A DNA stretch of 64,000 bases from CBDDCX01 sp965226925 (GTDB lineage Bacteria; Gemmatimonadota; Gemmatimonadetes; Longimicrobiales; Gaopeijiaceae): NCBI GenBank assembly GCA_965226925.1, contig CBDDEN010000009.1, positions 186,001 to 250,000 of the forward strand, in the 5' to 3' direction. Positions 36,656 through 45,641 of the stretch are shown here, one piece after another (within the stretch, counting starts at the first letter, position 1; every line of letters starts with the position of its first letter). Made by a program: the position numbers and the translations under genes. The notes under the pieces were generated by a model, which worked only from the letters and a program-made list of their open reading frames with translations, did no database searches and had not been told where the DNA came from.

Positions 36656-37918
36656 ATGCAACTCCGCACACAAATCCTCCTGGGGCTCGTCGCCGGTGCC
36701 GTGGCCGGGATCGCCTCTCAGCTCTTGGACATCGAGTGGCTCCGCATAGCGCTGATCTCGATCCAGCCCCTCGGTGACGCGTTCATCCGACTGATCACGA
36801 TGGTGGTCGTTCCCCTGGTGGTGGCCAGCCTCTTCGTGGGAGCGGCTTCGCTCGGTGACGTCCGTGAGTTGGGCCGTATCGGGCGCAAGACCCTGGTGTT
36901 TTTCCTCGTCACCACCGTGATTGCGGCGCTCATCGGCCTCAGCTTCGGGCTCGTCTTCACTCCTGGAGAGGCGATGGATCCCTTCGTCCGCGATACCCTG
37001 GCGGCCGAGTTCCAAAGCGAACGCACCACGTCCGCGGTGGCGAACGCACAGACCGCTCCAGGACTCACGCAGATCTTGGTGGAGATGATCCCGCGGAACC
37101 CTTTTTCCGCCGCGGCCGAGATGGATCTGCTACCCCTGATCGTCGCGACGCTCATTTTCGGCGCCGCCGCAACCGTGATCGAGCCCGAGAGGCGTGCCGC
37201 GGTGGTCGGCTTCTTCGACGCGGTCAACGGGCTGTGCATGGTTGTGATTCACTGGGTCATGAAGCTGGCGCCCTACGCAGTATTCGCTCTGATCGCCTCC
37301 GTTGTCGCCCGCTTCGGCTGGGAGTTGCTGCAGAGCCTGCTCTTCTACTCCGTACTGATGGCGATCGGCCTGTTCGTTCATGCGAGCGTTGTTCTGGGGA
37401 CTGCGTTGCGGCTGCTGGCTCGTCGGAGCCCACTGGCCTTCCTCAGGGCTGTCGCCGAGGCGCCCTTGCTCGCGTTCTCCACGTCGTCGTCCAACGCGGT
37501 ACTGCCCGTCAGCATCGACGTAGCTCGAGAGAAGCTGGGCGTGTCGAACGAAGTGGCAGGCTTCGTGCTACCCCTGGGTGCGACCCTCAACATGAACGGC
37601 GGCGCTCTCTATAAAGCGCTCACGACCGTGTTCATCGCCCAGGTCTACGGCCTCACCCTCGGGTTCAGCGAGTTCGTGACGATCATCGTCACGGCAACGC
37701 TCGCCGCCGTCGCCGGCGCCGGTGTGCCCGGCAGCTCCCTGGTCACGACTCTGATCGTTCTGAACGCGATCGGCCTTGGACCCCAGGCCGCGGCCGGGAT
37801 CGCCCTGGTCGTGGGGGTCGACCGCATCCTGGACATGTTGCGCACGACCGTGAACGTCCTCGGGGACCTGGTGTGTGTGGCATACGTCGGACGGAGCGAG
37901 GCGGAAGTCTCCGGCTAG
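36656..37918 (+). CDS. Dicarboxylate/amino acid:cation symporter (DAACS family)
   Basis: A 420-residue inner-membrane transporter of the GltP/DctA family. Family marks are the serine-rich reentrant loop STSSSNAVLPVS, the NMNGGALYKALTTVFIAQ motif of TM7 (NMDGT in the archaeal homologue), and GVPGSSLVT in HP2. It moves C4-dicarboxylates or acidic amino acids with Na+ or H+. It follows the lipoprotein gene by 13 bases and is intact. Confidence 0.92.
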   Translation: MQLRTQILLGLVAGAVAGIASQLLDIEWLRIALISIQPLGDAFIRLITMVVVPLVVASLFVGAASLGDVRELGRIGRKTLVFFLVTTVIAALIGLSFGLVFTPGEAMDPFVRDTLAAEFQSERTTSAVANAQTAPGLTQILVEMIPRNPFSAAAEMDLLPLIVATLIFGAAATVIEPERRAAVVGFFDAVNGLCMVVIHWVMKLAPYAVFALIASVVARFGWELLQSLLFYSVLMAIGLFVHASVVLGTALRLLARRSPLAFLRAVAEAPLLAFSTSSSNAVLPVSIDVAREKLGVSNEVAGFVLPLGATLNMNGGALYKALTTVFIAQVYGLTLGFSEFVTIIVTATLAAVAGAGVPGSSLVTTLIVLNAIGLGPQAAAGIALVVGVDRILDMLRTTVNVLGDLVCVAYVGRSEAEVSG

Positions 37919-38307
37919 GCGGCCGCGAACACGGCCATCTTCAGTGTGGTCAACGGCGTACTCCTCCAACCACTCCCCTTCGAGTCCCCGGAACGCCTGG
38001 TCACCCCCGACGTGATGTCGACCCGCGGGTTCTACATCTCGACATCGATTCCGAACTGCCACGACTGGAAGGATCGATCTCGCTCGTTCGAGTCCTTCGG
38101 TGTCTTTCGGGGCAACGCCGTACTGACGGGCCTGGAGCGGCCGGAAGTGGTGCGGACCCGGCAGGTCCTGGGCGACTTTTTCGGACGGAGCCGCTCACCC
38201 TGCTTGCCGTATCGTGTCTCCTCATGGGGGTGGCCCACGTGGCGGCCTATATTCCGGCGCCACGCGCCACACGCATCGACCCCGCGGTGGTGCTGAGAGA
38301 GGAGTAG
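37919..38307 (+). pseudogene. ABC transporter permease (MacB/ADOP-like), internally deleted
   Basis: The remnant joins an N-terminal periplasmic-domain start, AANTAIFSVVNGVLLQPLPF with CHDWKDRSRSFE, to a C-terminal end, EPLTLLAVSCLLMG and RATRIDPAVVLREE, characteristic of FtsX-like permeases. Several hundred residues in between, including transmembrane segments, are gone, and the two halves are in different frames. It starts directly at the symporter stop. Confidence 0.72.
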
Positions 38308-38340
38308 GACGGCCCGTCCCCCTGACAGCATTCCGAACGA

Positions 38341-40521
38341 ATGCCATATTCCGTCTCACCCCTGCTCAGACAGCAACGGGAGTCGCGGTATATGCTCGTT
38401 CCTCTCGTGGCTCTGCTCCAGGTAGCGACTGTCGGTGGCGAAAAGGCGACCGATACGGGCATCCGGTCGCCCAACGCAGCGACCGTCGTCTACAGTGGCG
38501 TGGACGGCGACTTGGACATCAGGGTACCGCGCCTCGAATTCGACCTGGAGGTCGACGGCGTTCTGGACGAGCCGGCCTGGGCCGATGCGTCGGTGCTCAC
38601 GGGTTTTTCACAGCATCGCCCCGTGGATGGCGTCCCGGCCGACGACAACACCGAAGTCCTCATCTGGTACTCACCAACCGCGATCCACTTCGGGATCCGG
38701 GCGTTCGAGCCTCACGGTCCGGTCAATTCCACGCTGGCGGATCGGGACAAGATCGAGAACGACGACCACATCCAGATCCTGCTCGACACGTACGACGACG
38801 GACGCACCGCGACCGTATTCGGTGTGAACCCACTTGGGGTGCAGTCGGACGGGTCGCGCGTGGACCGAGGGGTTCAAGGCGGCGGACTGCTGCGGCACGG
38901 CACGGGCGACCCGGTCGATCTGAGCCCGGACTTCCTCTACGAAACCAAGGGCCGCCTGACCGAGTACGGGTACGAGATCGAGATGCGTATCCCCTTCAAG
39001 AGCCTCTCCTTCCAGCCTGCCGAGACCCAGGACTGGGGTATCAACGTGATCCGCCGCGTACAACACTCCGGAAGGGATCAGACCTGGACCCCTACGCTCC
39101 AAGGCCGTTCCTCATTCCTCGCCCAGAGCGGCACTCTACGGGGGCTGCACGGAATGGACCGGGGCCTGGTGCTCGACATCAACCCGGTGGTTACGAGTTC
39201 GGTGGCCGGAGCCCCTGATGCAGGCGGTTGGGACTACGAAGCACGCACACCGGAGTTCGGGGGCAACGTGCGCTGGGGGCTCACGCGCAACCTGACCCTG
39301 AACGGCACCGTGAACCCCGACTTCTCTCAGGTGGAGGCCGATGTCGGGCAGACCGACTTCAACCCGCAACGTTCCATCTTCTTTCCCGAAAAACGTCCGT
39401 TCTTCCTCGAGGGAAGCGAGAGCTTCCAGACTCCGAACAACGTCATCTACACACGTAGTATCGCGAATCCCGTCGCCGCGGCGAAGCTGACCGGAAAGAT
39501 CTCCGGCACGGAGGTGGGATTCCTGTCCGCGGTGGACGACGAGGCCCTCTCGGAGACCGGCCTCGACAACCCCGTCTTCAACATTCTGCGCATCAAACGC
39601 AACCTCGGAGACGAATCCACGGTCGGGATCGCTTATACCGACCGGGTCGAAGGGTCGGACTACAACCGCGTGATCGGCGTCGACAGCCGCATCATCCTCG
39701 GCGGCCGCCCGAGCCTAAACCTTTCCTACACATGGCTCTACGAGACCTTCATGAACGGGAGCAGCGTCGACGACGCGGTCCGCTTCACCTACGCGAACAA
39801 CTTCGTCTTCCGCGGAGGGTGGCGGCTCGGGGCATCGATTCTGATCGAGGAGTTCTACTACCCACCGACCCTGTACGCCGACTACTTCGTGGAGCTCCAA
39901 ACACCCACCGGCACGGAGTACACCCATTACGTCGGAACGCCGGAGCTTCAGAACTACCTGCTCTCTCTGAGGCTGAACACTCCGAACTCCGCTCGCTTCG
40001 CGGGCAGCGTCTCCTGGATCGCGGGCCAGGACGAGAACTTCAACGAGTGGGCCTCGGCCTACATCAGTTTCCTGACGGTTGAAGCGACTTGGCGACCGAC
40101 CGATCAACTTCGCATCGAGGGGAGGCTACTCAGCCAGAGGGGTTACCGCCCGGACGACTGGAGCGCCGAGCGTAAGGTCGACATTCCCAGGCTCAAGTTC
40201 GAATACCAGCTCACGCGCTCGATCTTCTTCCGCTTCGTGGGCCAGTACCGGGCGGCCAACATCGACGACCTCCACGACCAGTCGCGAACGGAGGCCCCTA
40301 TCTACATCCGAAACGACGACGGTGCGCTCGAGCGGGCGCTGGGCTACACACAAAACGACCTCCGCCTCGACGCACTCTTCTCGTACGAACCCAGCCCGGG
40401 AACGGTGATTTTCGCCGGATACGGCAGTAGCGTGACGGAGGAGGACTCGTTCCACTTCGACAGGCTCGAACGCACGAGCGACGGCTTCTTCATGAAGCTG
40501 AGCTACCTCTTCCGGATGTAG
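38341..40521 (+). CDS. DUF5916 protein with N-terminal carbohydrate-binding (CBM9-like) domain
   Basis: A 726-residue exported protein. Residues about 60-230 form a CBM9/DOMON-like beta sandwich (DGVLDEPAWADA, IWYSPTAIHFGIRA, DDHIQILLDTYDDGRTA), followed by the DUF5916 region (RTPEFGGNVRWGLTRNLTLNGT, FFPEKRPFFLEGSESF), which in homologues resembles an outer-membrane barrel, with an aromatic C-terminal residue set (KLSYLFRM). The leader may start at 38392 rather than 38341. Function unknown; homologues are often near peptidases or TonB receptors. A paralogue follows. Confidence 0.82.
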   Translation: MPYSVSPLLRQQRESRYMLVPLVALLQVATVGGEKATDTGIRSPNAATVVYSGVDGDLDIRVPRLEFDLEVDGVLDEPAWADASVLTGFSQHRPVDGVPADDNTEVLIWYSPTAIHFGIRAFEPHGPVNSTLADRDKIENDDHIQILLDTYDDGRTATVFGVNPLGVQSDGSRVDRGVQGGGLLRHGTGDPVDLSPDFLYETKGRLTEYGYEIEMRIPFKSLSFQPAETQDWGINVIRRVQHSGRDQTWTPTLQGRSSFLAQSGTLRGLHGMDRGLVLDINPVVTSSVAGAPDAGGWDYEARTPEFGGNVRWGLTRNLTLNGTVNPDFSQVEADVGQTDFNPQRSIFFPEKRPFFLEGSESFQTPNNVIYTRSIANPVAAAKLTGKISGTEVGFLSAVDDEALSETGLDNPVFNILRIKRNLGDESTVGIAYTDRVEGSDYNRVIGVDSRIILGGRPSLNLSYTWLYETFMNGSSVDDAVRFTYANNFVFRGGWRLGASILIEEFYYPPTLYADYFVELQTPTGTEYTHYVGTPELQNYLLSLRLNTPNSARFAGSVSWIAGQDENFNEWASAYISFLTVEATWRPTDQLRIEGRLLSQRGYRPDDWSAERKVDIPRLKFEYQLTRSIFFRFVGQYRAANIDDLHDQSRTEAPIYIRNDDGALERALGYTQNDLRLDALFSYEPSPGTVIFAGYGSSVTEEDSFHFDRLERTSDGFFMKLSYLFRM

Positions 40522-40551
40522 AAGGCTGTTGAAGAAATACAGTGGGACGCG
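40520..40551 (+). repeat. 32-bp post-stop repeat, copy 1
   Basis: Begins within the TAG stop of the DUF5916 gene (AGAAGGCTGTTGAAGAA...). It matches 29 of 32 bases of 60460-60491 on the opposite strand, where it also begins in the TAG stop of a gene. Copy 1 is followed by a small hairpin CGTAGC/GCTACG near 40617. It could be a fragment of an insertion-sequence end or a dispersed 3' element. Confidence 0.6.
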
Positions 40552-40654
40552 CGACCCGCGTCTGCGGCGCAGGTGCCCCGGTCTTGCGAGGCTCAGAGTA
40601 GGAACGACGACGAGTCGTAGCAGGGCTACGGCGAGGAGGAGAGACAACCCGACA

Positions 40655-42955
40655 ATGCGCAAAGCGATTGTTGACCGACCGCACCCCCCCTGTGCCCTAC
40701 GGGTTAGGGCGGCGAGGGCCCACCGAGCCCGTCTGTGCGTGCTCGTCCTGGTCGCCGCCGCGTATCTGCTCCTACCTCAGGCAGGCGTGGGACAAGAATC
40801 TACCGGATCGCCCGAGCCCATCGTGCTTCCCCCGCTGACTGGAGAAATCGACTTCGACGGGCGCGTGGACGAACCCGCGTGGGACGCGGTGCCGATATTT
40901 CCCGCCACCATGCACACGCCGAACTTCGGGCTGGCACCCAGCGAAGCCACCGAGTTCCGCGTGGCCCACGACGAGAAGTACCTCTACGTGTCGTGTCGGG
41001 CGTATGACTCGGATCCCTCGGGAGTCCGGGCTTCTTCCCTGGAGCGTGACCTGAGCGGGTACGCAAGCGACTGGTGCATCCTCATTCTCGACACGTTCAA
41101 CGACCGGGAGACGGCTCTCCTCTTCGGCACGACGCCCGCCGGTCTGCGCACGGACATCATCCTCGCCAATGACACCGAGGCTGGGCCCAATTTCAACTGG
41201 AATACCTATTGGGACGCGGCGGCGTCACAGGACGAGCACGGATGGTACGCGGAGATTCGCATCCCCTTCACCAGCCTCCGCTTCCAGCGCTCGGAGACCG
41301 GCGTCGTCATGGGCCTTTCCCTCGTTCGCGTGATCGCTCGAAAGAACGAGTTCTCGACCTTCCCCGCGATCTCACCCCAGTGGGGCGGCTTCAGCGCCTA
41401 CAAGGCGTCTCAGACTCAGGAGGTGCTGATCCGGGGCGCCGAAAGCACCGATCCCTTGTACGTCACGCCCTACGGAATCGTCGGTCGGGGACACAGTCAC
41501 ACGTCCAACGACGATGCGACGGGCTATGACCGCGATCAGTCCGCCCTGAACGACGTAGGGCTCGACGTGAAGTACGGGATCACGTCGAACTTCACCTTGG
41601 ATCTGACCGCCAACACAGACTTCGCTCAGGTAGAGGCGGACGACCAGCAGATCAACTTGACACGGTTCTCCCTCTTCTTCCCTGAGAAGAGGGCTTTCTT
41701 CCAGGAACGCAGCAACGTGTTCGACTACTCACTGGGTGGAAGGGAGAGGCTCTTCCACTCCCGACGGATAGGGCTGTCCGCCGGAGAGCGGGTGAGGATC
41801 TACGGGGGAGGGCGGCTCGTGGGCCGGATCGGGGATTGGGACATCGCCGGGTTGAATATGCAGACGGCCGCGTCCGAACCGGGCGCGTCGTCGGAGAATC
41901 TCGGCGTCTTCCGGATGCGCCGCAGGGTACTCAACGAGAACTCCGTGGTCGGGGGAATCCTCACCACCCGTCTCGGACACGAGGCGAGCCGCAACGTCGT
42001 GTACGGCCTGGACGCCCTGGTGCGCGTATCGGGCCAGGACTACGTCACCCTCAACTGGGCCCAGAGCTTCGATCCCAACGCGGTGGGGCCACGCGGGTTT
42101 CTGGACCGCGGACTGGTACGCTTCTTCTGGCAGCGCCGCGGCCTCGACGGCCTCACGTACGAGGTGGACTTGACGCCGTCCGGGGAGACGTTCGAGCCCG
42201 GCCTCGGCTTCCTGCTCCGCCGCAACTACGCCAAGGGAACCGCCCAGATCGCCTACGGATGGCGGCCGGGGCTGGAGTCCGGCGTGCGTCGTGCGGGCCT
42301 GCTCCTGCAGGGAACGGCGTTCCGGCGGTTGGAGGACGGATCCACCGAGACTGCGGAGTTGATGCCTCAGTTCGTCGTCGAGCTGAAGACAGGCCACCGG
42401 CTCACCGCCACCGTCCGCGCCACCCATGAGGACCTCGACCGGGGCTTCGAGCTTCCGGACGGGGCCGAGGTTCTCGCGGGCACGTACGACTTCGCGGTGG
42501 GCACGGTGGACTTCCGCCAGTCGTCGAGCTCCCTCTTTCGGGTGAACCTGTCCGCAGAGGCGGGGAGCTTCTTCGACGGCCGGCGCGCCTCGGGGTCGGT
42601 GACGGGAGCGTGGACTCCTTCGAAGCACCTCGAGCTCGAGACCACCTATCAGATCGAGAACGTGCGATTCGACGACCGCGATCAGGGGTTCACCGCGCAC
42701 ATCGTCAGGTTGAACGCCGCCGCCAGGCTCGACACCCGAATCAGCAGTGGCGCCCTGCTTCAATACAACAGCGCGGCCAACTCCGTGACCGTCAACCTCA
42801 GACTGCGCTACAACCCGAGGGAAGGAACCGATCTGTATCTGGTCTGGAACGAAGGCCTGGTGACAGATCGGTTCTCGTTCGACCCGGTCCGCCCGCTGAG
42901 CGACCGTCGAACGCTTCTGCTGAAGTACTCCCAAACGCTGACGCTGGGGCTCTGA
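40655..42955 (+). CDS. DUF5916 protein with N-terminal carbohydrate-binding (CBM9-like) domain, second copy
   Basis: A 766-residue paralogue. The leader (CVLVLVAAAYLLLPQAG) ends near GQES; then the sandwich (GRVDEPAWDAVPIF, DWCILILDTFNDRETALLFG, WYAEIRIPFTSLRF) and the DUF5916 part (KYGITSNFTLDLTANTDFAQVEADDQQ, FFPEKRAFFQERSNVF) follow in the same order as copy 1. It ends in a strand LLLKYSQTLTLGL that suits an outer-membrane barrel. The ATG at 40655 gives the leader at the N terminus. The two copies are divergent, so duplication is old. Confidence 0.82.
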   Translation: MRKAIVDRPHPPCALRVRAARAHRARLCVLVLVAAAYLLLPQAGVGQESTGSPEPIVLPPLTGEIDFDGRVDEPAWDAVPIFPATMHTPNFGLAPSEATEFRVAHDEKYLYVSCRAYDSDPSGVRASSLERDLSGYASDWCILILDTFNDRETALLFGTTPAGLRTDIILANDTEAGPNFNWNTYWDAAASQDEHGWYAEIRIPFTSLRFQRSETGVVMGLSLVRVIARKNEFSTFPAISPQWGGFSAYKASQTQEVLIRGAESTDPLYVTPYGIVGRGHSHTSNDDATGYDRDQSALNDVGLDVKYGITSNFTLDLTANTDFAQVEADDQQINLTRFSLFFPEKRAFFQERSNVFDYSLGGRERLFHSRRIGLSAGERVRIYGGGRLVGRIGDWDIAGLNMQTAASEPGASSENLGVFRMRRRVLNENSVVGGILTTRLGHEASRNVVYGLDALVRVSGQDYVTLNWAQSFDPNAVGPRGFLDRGLVRFFWQRRGLDGLTYEVDLTPSGETFEPGLGFLLRRNYAKGTAQIAYGWRPGLESGVRRAGLLLQGTAFRRLEDGSTETAELMPQFVVELKTGHRLTATVRATHEDLDRGFELPDGAEVLAGTYDFAVGTVDFRQSSSSLFRVNLSAEAGSFFDGRRASGSVTGAWTPSKHLELETTYQIENVRFDDRDQGFTAHIVRLNAAARLDTRISSGALLQYNSAANSVTVNLRLRYNPREGTDLYLVWNEGLVTDRFSFDPVRPLSDRRTLLLKYSQTLTLGL

Positions 42956-43099
42956 CACTCGGCTGAATATGCGGAATGGTGCTTCGTGAACATGGTGGAT
43001 CCTCGAGGGTGGAGGATGATACGGTGCGTGGCGAAGTATACCCGGGGGGCGGTGTGACCGTGCCTTCGGTGAGGCGCGGAATCGAGGACCTGAGCGAGC
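42956..43099. other. Intergenic region, nothing recognised
   Basis: About 140 bases between the convergent DUF5916 gene and the isomerase remnant; no gene or clear terminator is seen. Confidence 0.4.
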
Positions 43100-43680
43100 G
43101 CTATTCGTCGCGCTGAAGGCCTCGTCGACGGCCGTGTCCGACGGAGGAAAGTCGATCTCGCGAACGAGCGGCACGCCTCGGCCGCGCCGTGCTCCCGGTC
43201 CATCCCCGGGTCCTCCCACTCCACGGACAGCGGACCCTGGTATCCAACTCGGTTGAGGGCCCGAATGATCTCCTCGAAGGGAACTCGACCGCGGCCGAGG
43301 GATCGGAAATTCCAGAACCGGTCCGCGTCTCCGAATGGCAGGTGCCCCCCGAACACTCCCGAAGGCATCGGGCTTTCGGACCACCAGACGTCTTTCATGT
43401 GGGCATAGAAGATCCGGGACTCGAAGCGGAGGATGAACGCTATGCAGTCCACCCCCTGATAGGCGAGGTGAGACGGGTCGAAGTTGAACCCGAAGCTCTC
43501 TCGGTACCCGATGGCCTCCAGAGCCCGTTCAGCGGTGACGATGTCGAAGGCGATCTCCGTGGGGTGAACCTCCAGAGCAAATCGCACTCCTACCTCGTCG
43601 AACACGTCGACATGCAGCACACCTTCGCAGAGATCGTCGAGAGCATTGGAGGACGCGTCCTCAGCACCCCGGCCCCGCAC
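43100..43680 (-). pseudogene. Sugar phosphate isomerase/epimerase (TIM barrel), C-terminal remnant
   Basis: Reads EVHPTEIAFDIVTAERALEA, FGFNFDPSHLAYQG and IFYAHMKDVWW, followed by LGRGRVPFEEIIRALNRVGY and SVEWEDPGMDREHGAAEACRSF, the metal-binding second half of a xylose-isomerase-like barrel. After that the frame shifts near 43165 to EIDFPPSDTAVDEAF. The first ~130 residues are missing; upstream sequence belongs to a DUF1080 gene instead, so a deletion fused the two. Confidence 0.72.
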
Positions 43681-43682
43681 GA

Positions 43683-43996
43683 GTGAGCTCGCCGTCGATC
43701 ACCCGCCATCTCTCCGGCATGTCGTCCTTCATGTAACCCCGCCAGCCCTCGGTGGTCTGGCCGTCGAACAGCAGCATCCCCCCCGCGTCGCGCTCGGCCT
43801 CCGTCAAGGTGTTGATGGGCGGCAGGGGCGGCCTCTCCTGTGCCCCCGCCCGTCCCATCGGCGACAGAAGACCGGGTGAGAACACCAAGAGGAACAAGGC
43901 CGCGATCGTCGAAGCTCCCCGGCGTGGTCGTCCCCCTGTAGCTCCCCTCACCCTCGGGGCCGCAGCCACGACCGCCGTACCCGTCGCGCCGGTCAC
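43683..43996 (-). pseudogene. DUF1080 (3-keto-disaccharide hydrolase-like), N-terminal fragment
   Basis: A leader (IAALFLLVFSPGLLSPMG) is followed by LTEAERDAGGMLLFDGQTTEGWRG and ERWRVIDGELTRAGPG, the opening of a DUF1080 laminin-G-like hydrolase domain. It stops at about residue 105 where the isomerase remnant begins. The GTG start overlaps the stop of the oxidoreductase gene (GTGA). Confidence 0.68.
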
Positions 43997-45473
43997 ATCG
44001 ACCACCCGGGCCGGTATTCGCGGGTCAGGTACTGATTCGCCTCTTCCACGTTGGTCACCCTCATGTTCGCGCCGTCGTACTCGATCTTCCTGCCCTGTCC
44101 GGTCCGCAGGGCCACGATGCCCAGGAGCATCACCTCCGTGAGACGGGCCGCATAGTCGAACGGAGAGGTGGCCGCGGTCCCGCCCTTGCACGCCATCGCC
44201 CAGTTCATCTCGTGGCTCTCTTCGACGCGCGCGTAGGTCTCGGGCACTCCGGCAGCTTCTTCCCGGAGCGCCTCCGGGAAGAGGACCGGACTGCGGCCGT
44301 ACGTCTCGTGCATGAGGAGGCCGCGGTCGCCCACGAAGATCACGCCACCCTCCCGTTCCAGGACGCCGTCGGGGGGAAGCTGCTCCGGACGGGGCGGCAT
44401 GAGACCGCCGTCGTACCAGTGCATGTCCACCGGCGGACGTTCTCCCCGAGCAGGGAACTCGTAATGGGCGGTCATGGCCACGGGATAGCTCACCGGTGCT
44501 TCGCGGGGGCCACCCCAGGGAGTGGACGTGGCCTCCACCGTGGTGGGGTAACCGAGGTCGAGCGCCCAGAAGGGGTGATCCACCAGGTGCGCCCCCATGT
44601 CCCCCAAAGCACCAACGCCGAACGCCGTCCAACCGCGCCAGTGGAAGGGGTGATAGATGGGGTGGTACGTCACATCCTCGGCGATGGGGCCCACGAAGTT
44701 CTTCCAGTCCAGCGTCAGCGGTTGGGTGTATCCGCCGTCCATGGCGGCCGCGACCCGGCGGTTCATGGAACCCGGCCACCAGTCCGACACGTCGGGCATC
44801 TCCTCCGGCGTGATCGGCACCGGTAGCCCCTGCGGCCAGATCGGCCGATTGGTCCAGATGTGTACCTCGCGGACCGGGCCGATCACACCGGCTTCGATCC
44901 ACTCGTTGACCAGGCGTCCGTCGTCTCCCGAATGCCCCTGGTTCCCCATCTGGGGCACGACGCCCGTGCGCTGCGCGACCCTCGCCAGAGCCGTGCTTCG
45001 GCCACCGTCGAGGTGAGAGGTTTCTGTACGTAGACGTGCTTGCCCAGCTCCATGGCCGCCTTCGCGATGGCGGCATGAGCATGGTCCGGGGTGGCGATCA
45101 GAACGGCGTCGATGTCCCGCTGATTGTCGAGCATCTCGCGGAAGTCGCTGTAACGGATGGCCGTCTGGAACTGCTCCTGCCAACGGATCCCCTGGGGCCG
45201 AGCGTTGCCGTCGCCGTCCACCGTCCGCTCGGCGACCTTGCGGGACACGTAGTCGAAATCGACGTCGCAGACCGCAACGATATTCTCGGTGCCGAGCTCC
45301 TGGGCATTCTCGCCCCCCATACCCCCAGCTCCGACTATGGCGACGTTCAGCGTGTCGCTGGGGGCCTGGAAGCCCACTCCCCCCAGGACGTGGCGCGGCA
45401 CGATCATGCCGCCCAACGCGAGCTTGGAAGCACCCCCGACGAAGTCACGCCGGGTCAGTTCGTCCTTGGACAC
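43993..45473 (-). CDS. Gfo/Idh/MocA oxidoreductase with Tat leader, one frameshift
   Basis: GTG at 45473 has GAGGAGG just upstream and starts KDELTRRDFVGGASKLALGG, a twin-arginine leader. The Rossmann motif is VAIVGAGGMGGENA, then AVLIATPDHAHAAIA and GKHVYVQKPLTSTVAEAR. Near 45005 the frame shifts, resuming at RTGVVPQMGNQGHSGDD and continuing to the end with the substrate-side domain (HWRGWTAFGVGALGDMGAH). Exported Gfo/Idh enzymes with DUF1080 partners occur in sugar 3-keto metabolism; the adjacent DUF1080 and isomerase remnants agree with that. Confidence 0.82.
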
Positions 45474-45641
45474 GCGAGTTCCCCTCCTCGTGACCAGTGG
45501 TCCGGCATCGGCTGGGACACGACAGGTCCGGCCGCTCGCCACAACATACACGGGTTGGGCGCGGCGGACACGGCAACCGGAGCGACGAGGCAGGGAGCCG
45601 TCCATGGCGTCCGCGGGACCCGCGCGCCCGTTAGAGGACCC

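Noticed and set aside
41729..43384. 551-residue minus-strand protein
   Set aside because: It is antisense to the second DUF5916 gene except for its first part, which belongs to the frameshifted isomerase remnant.
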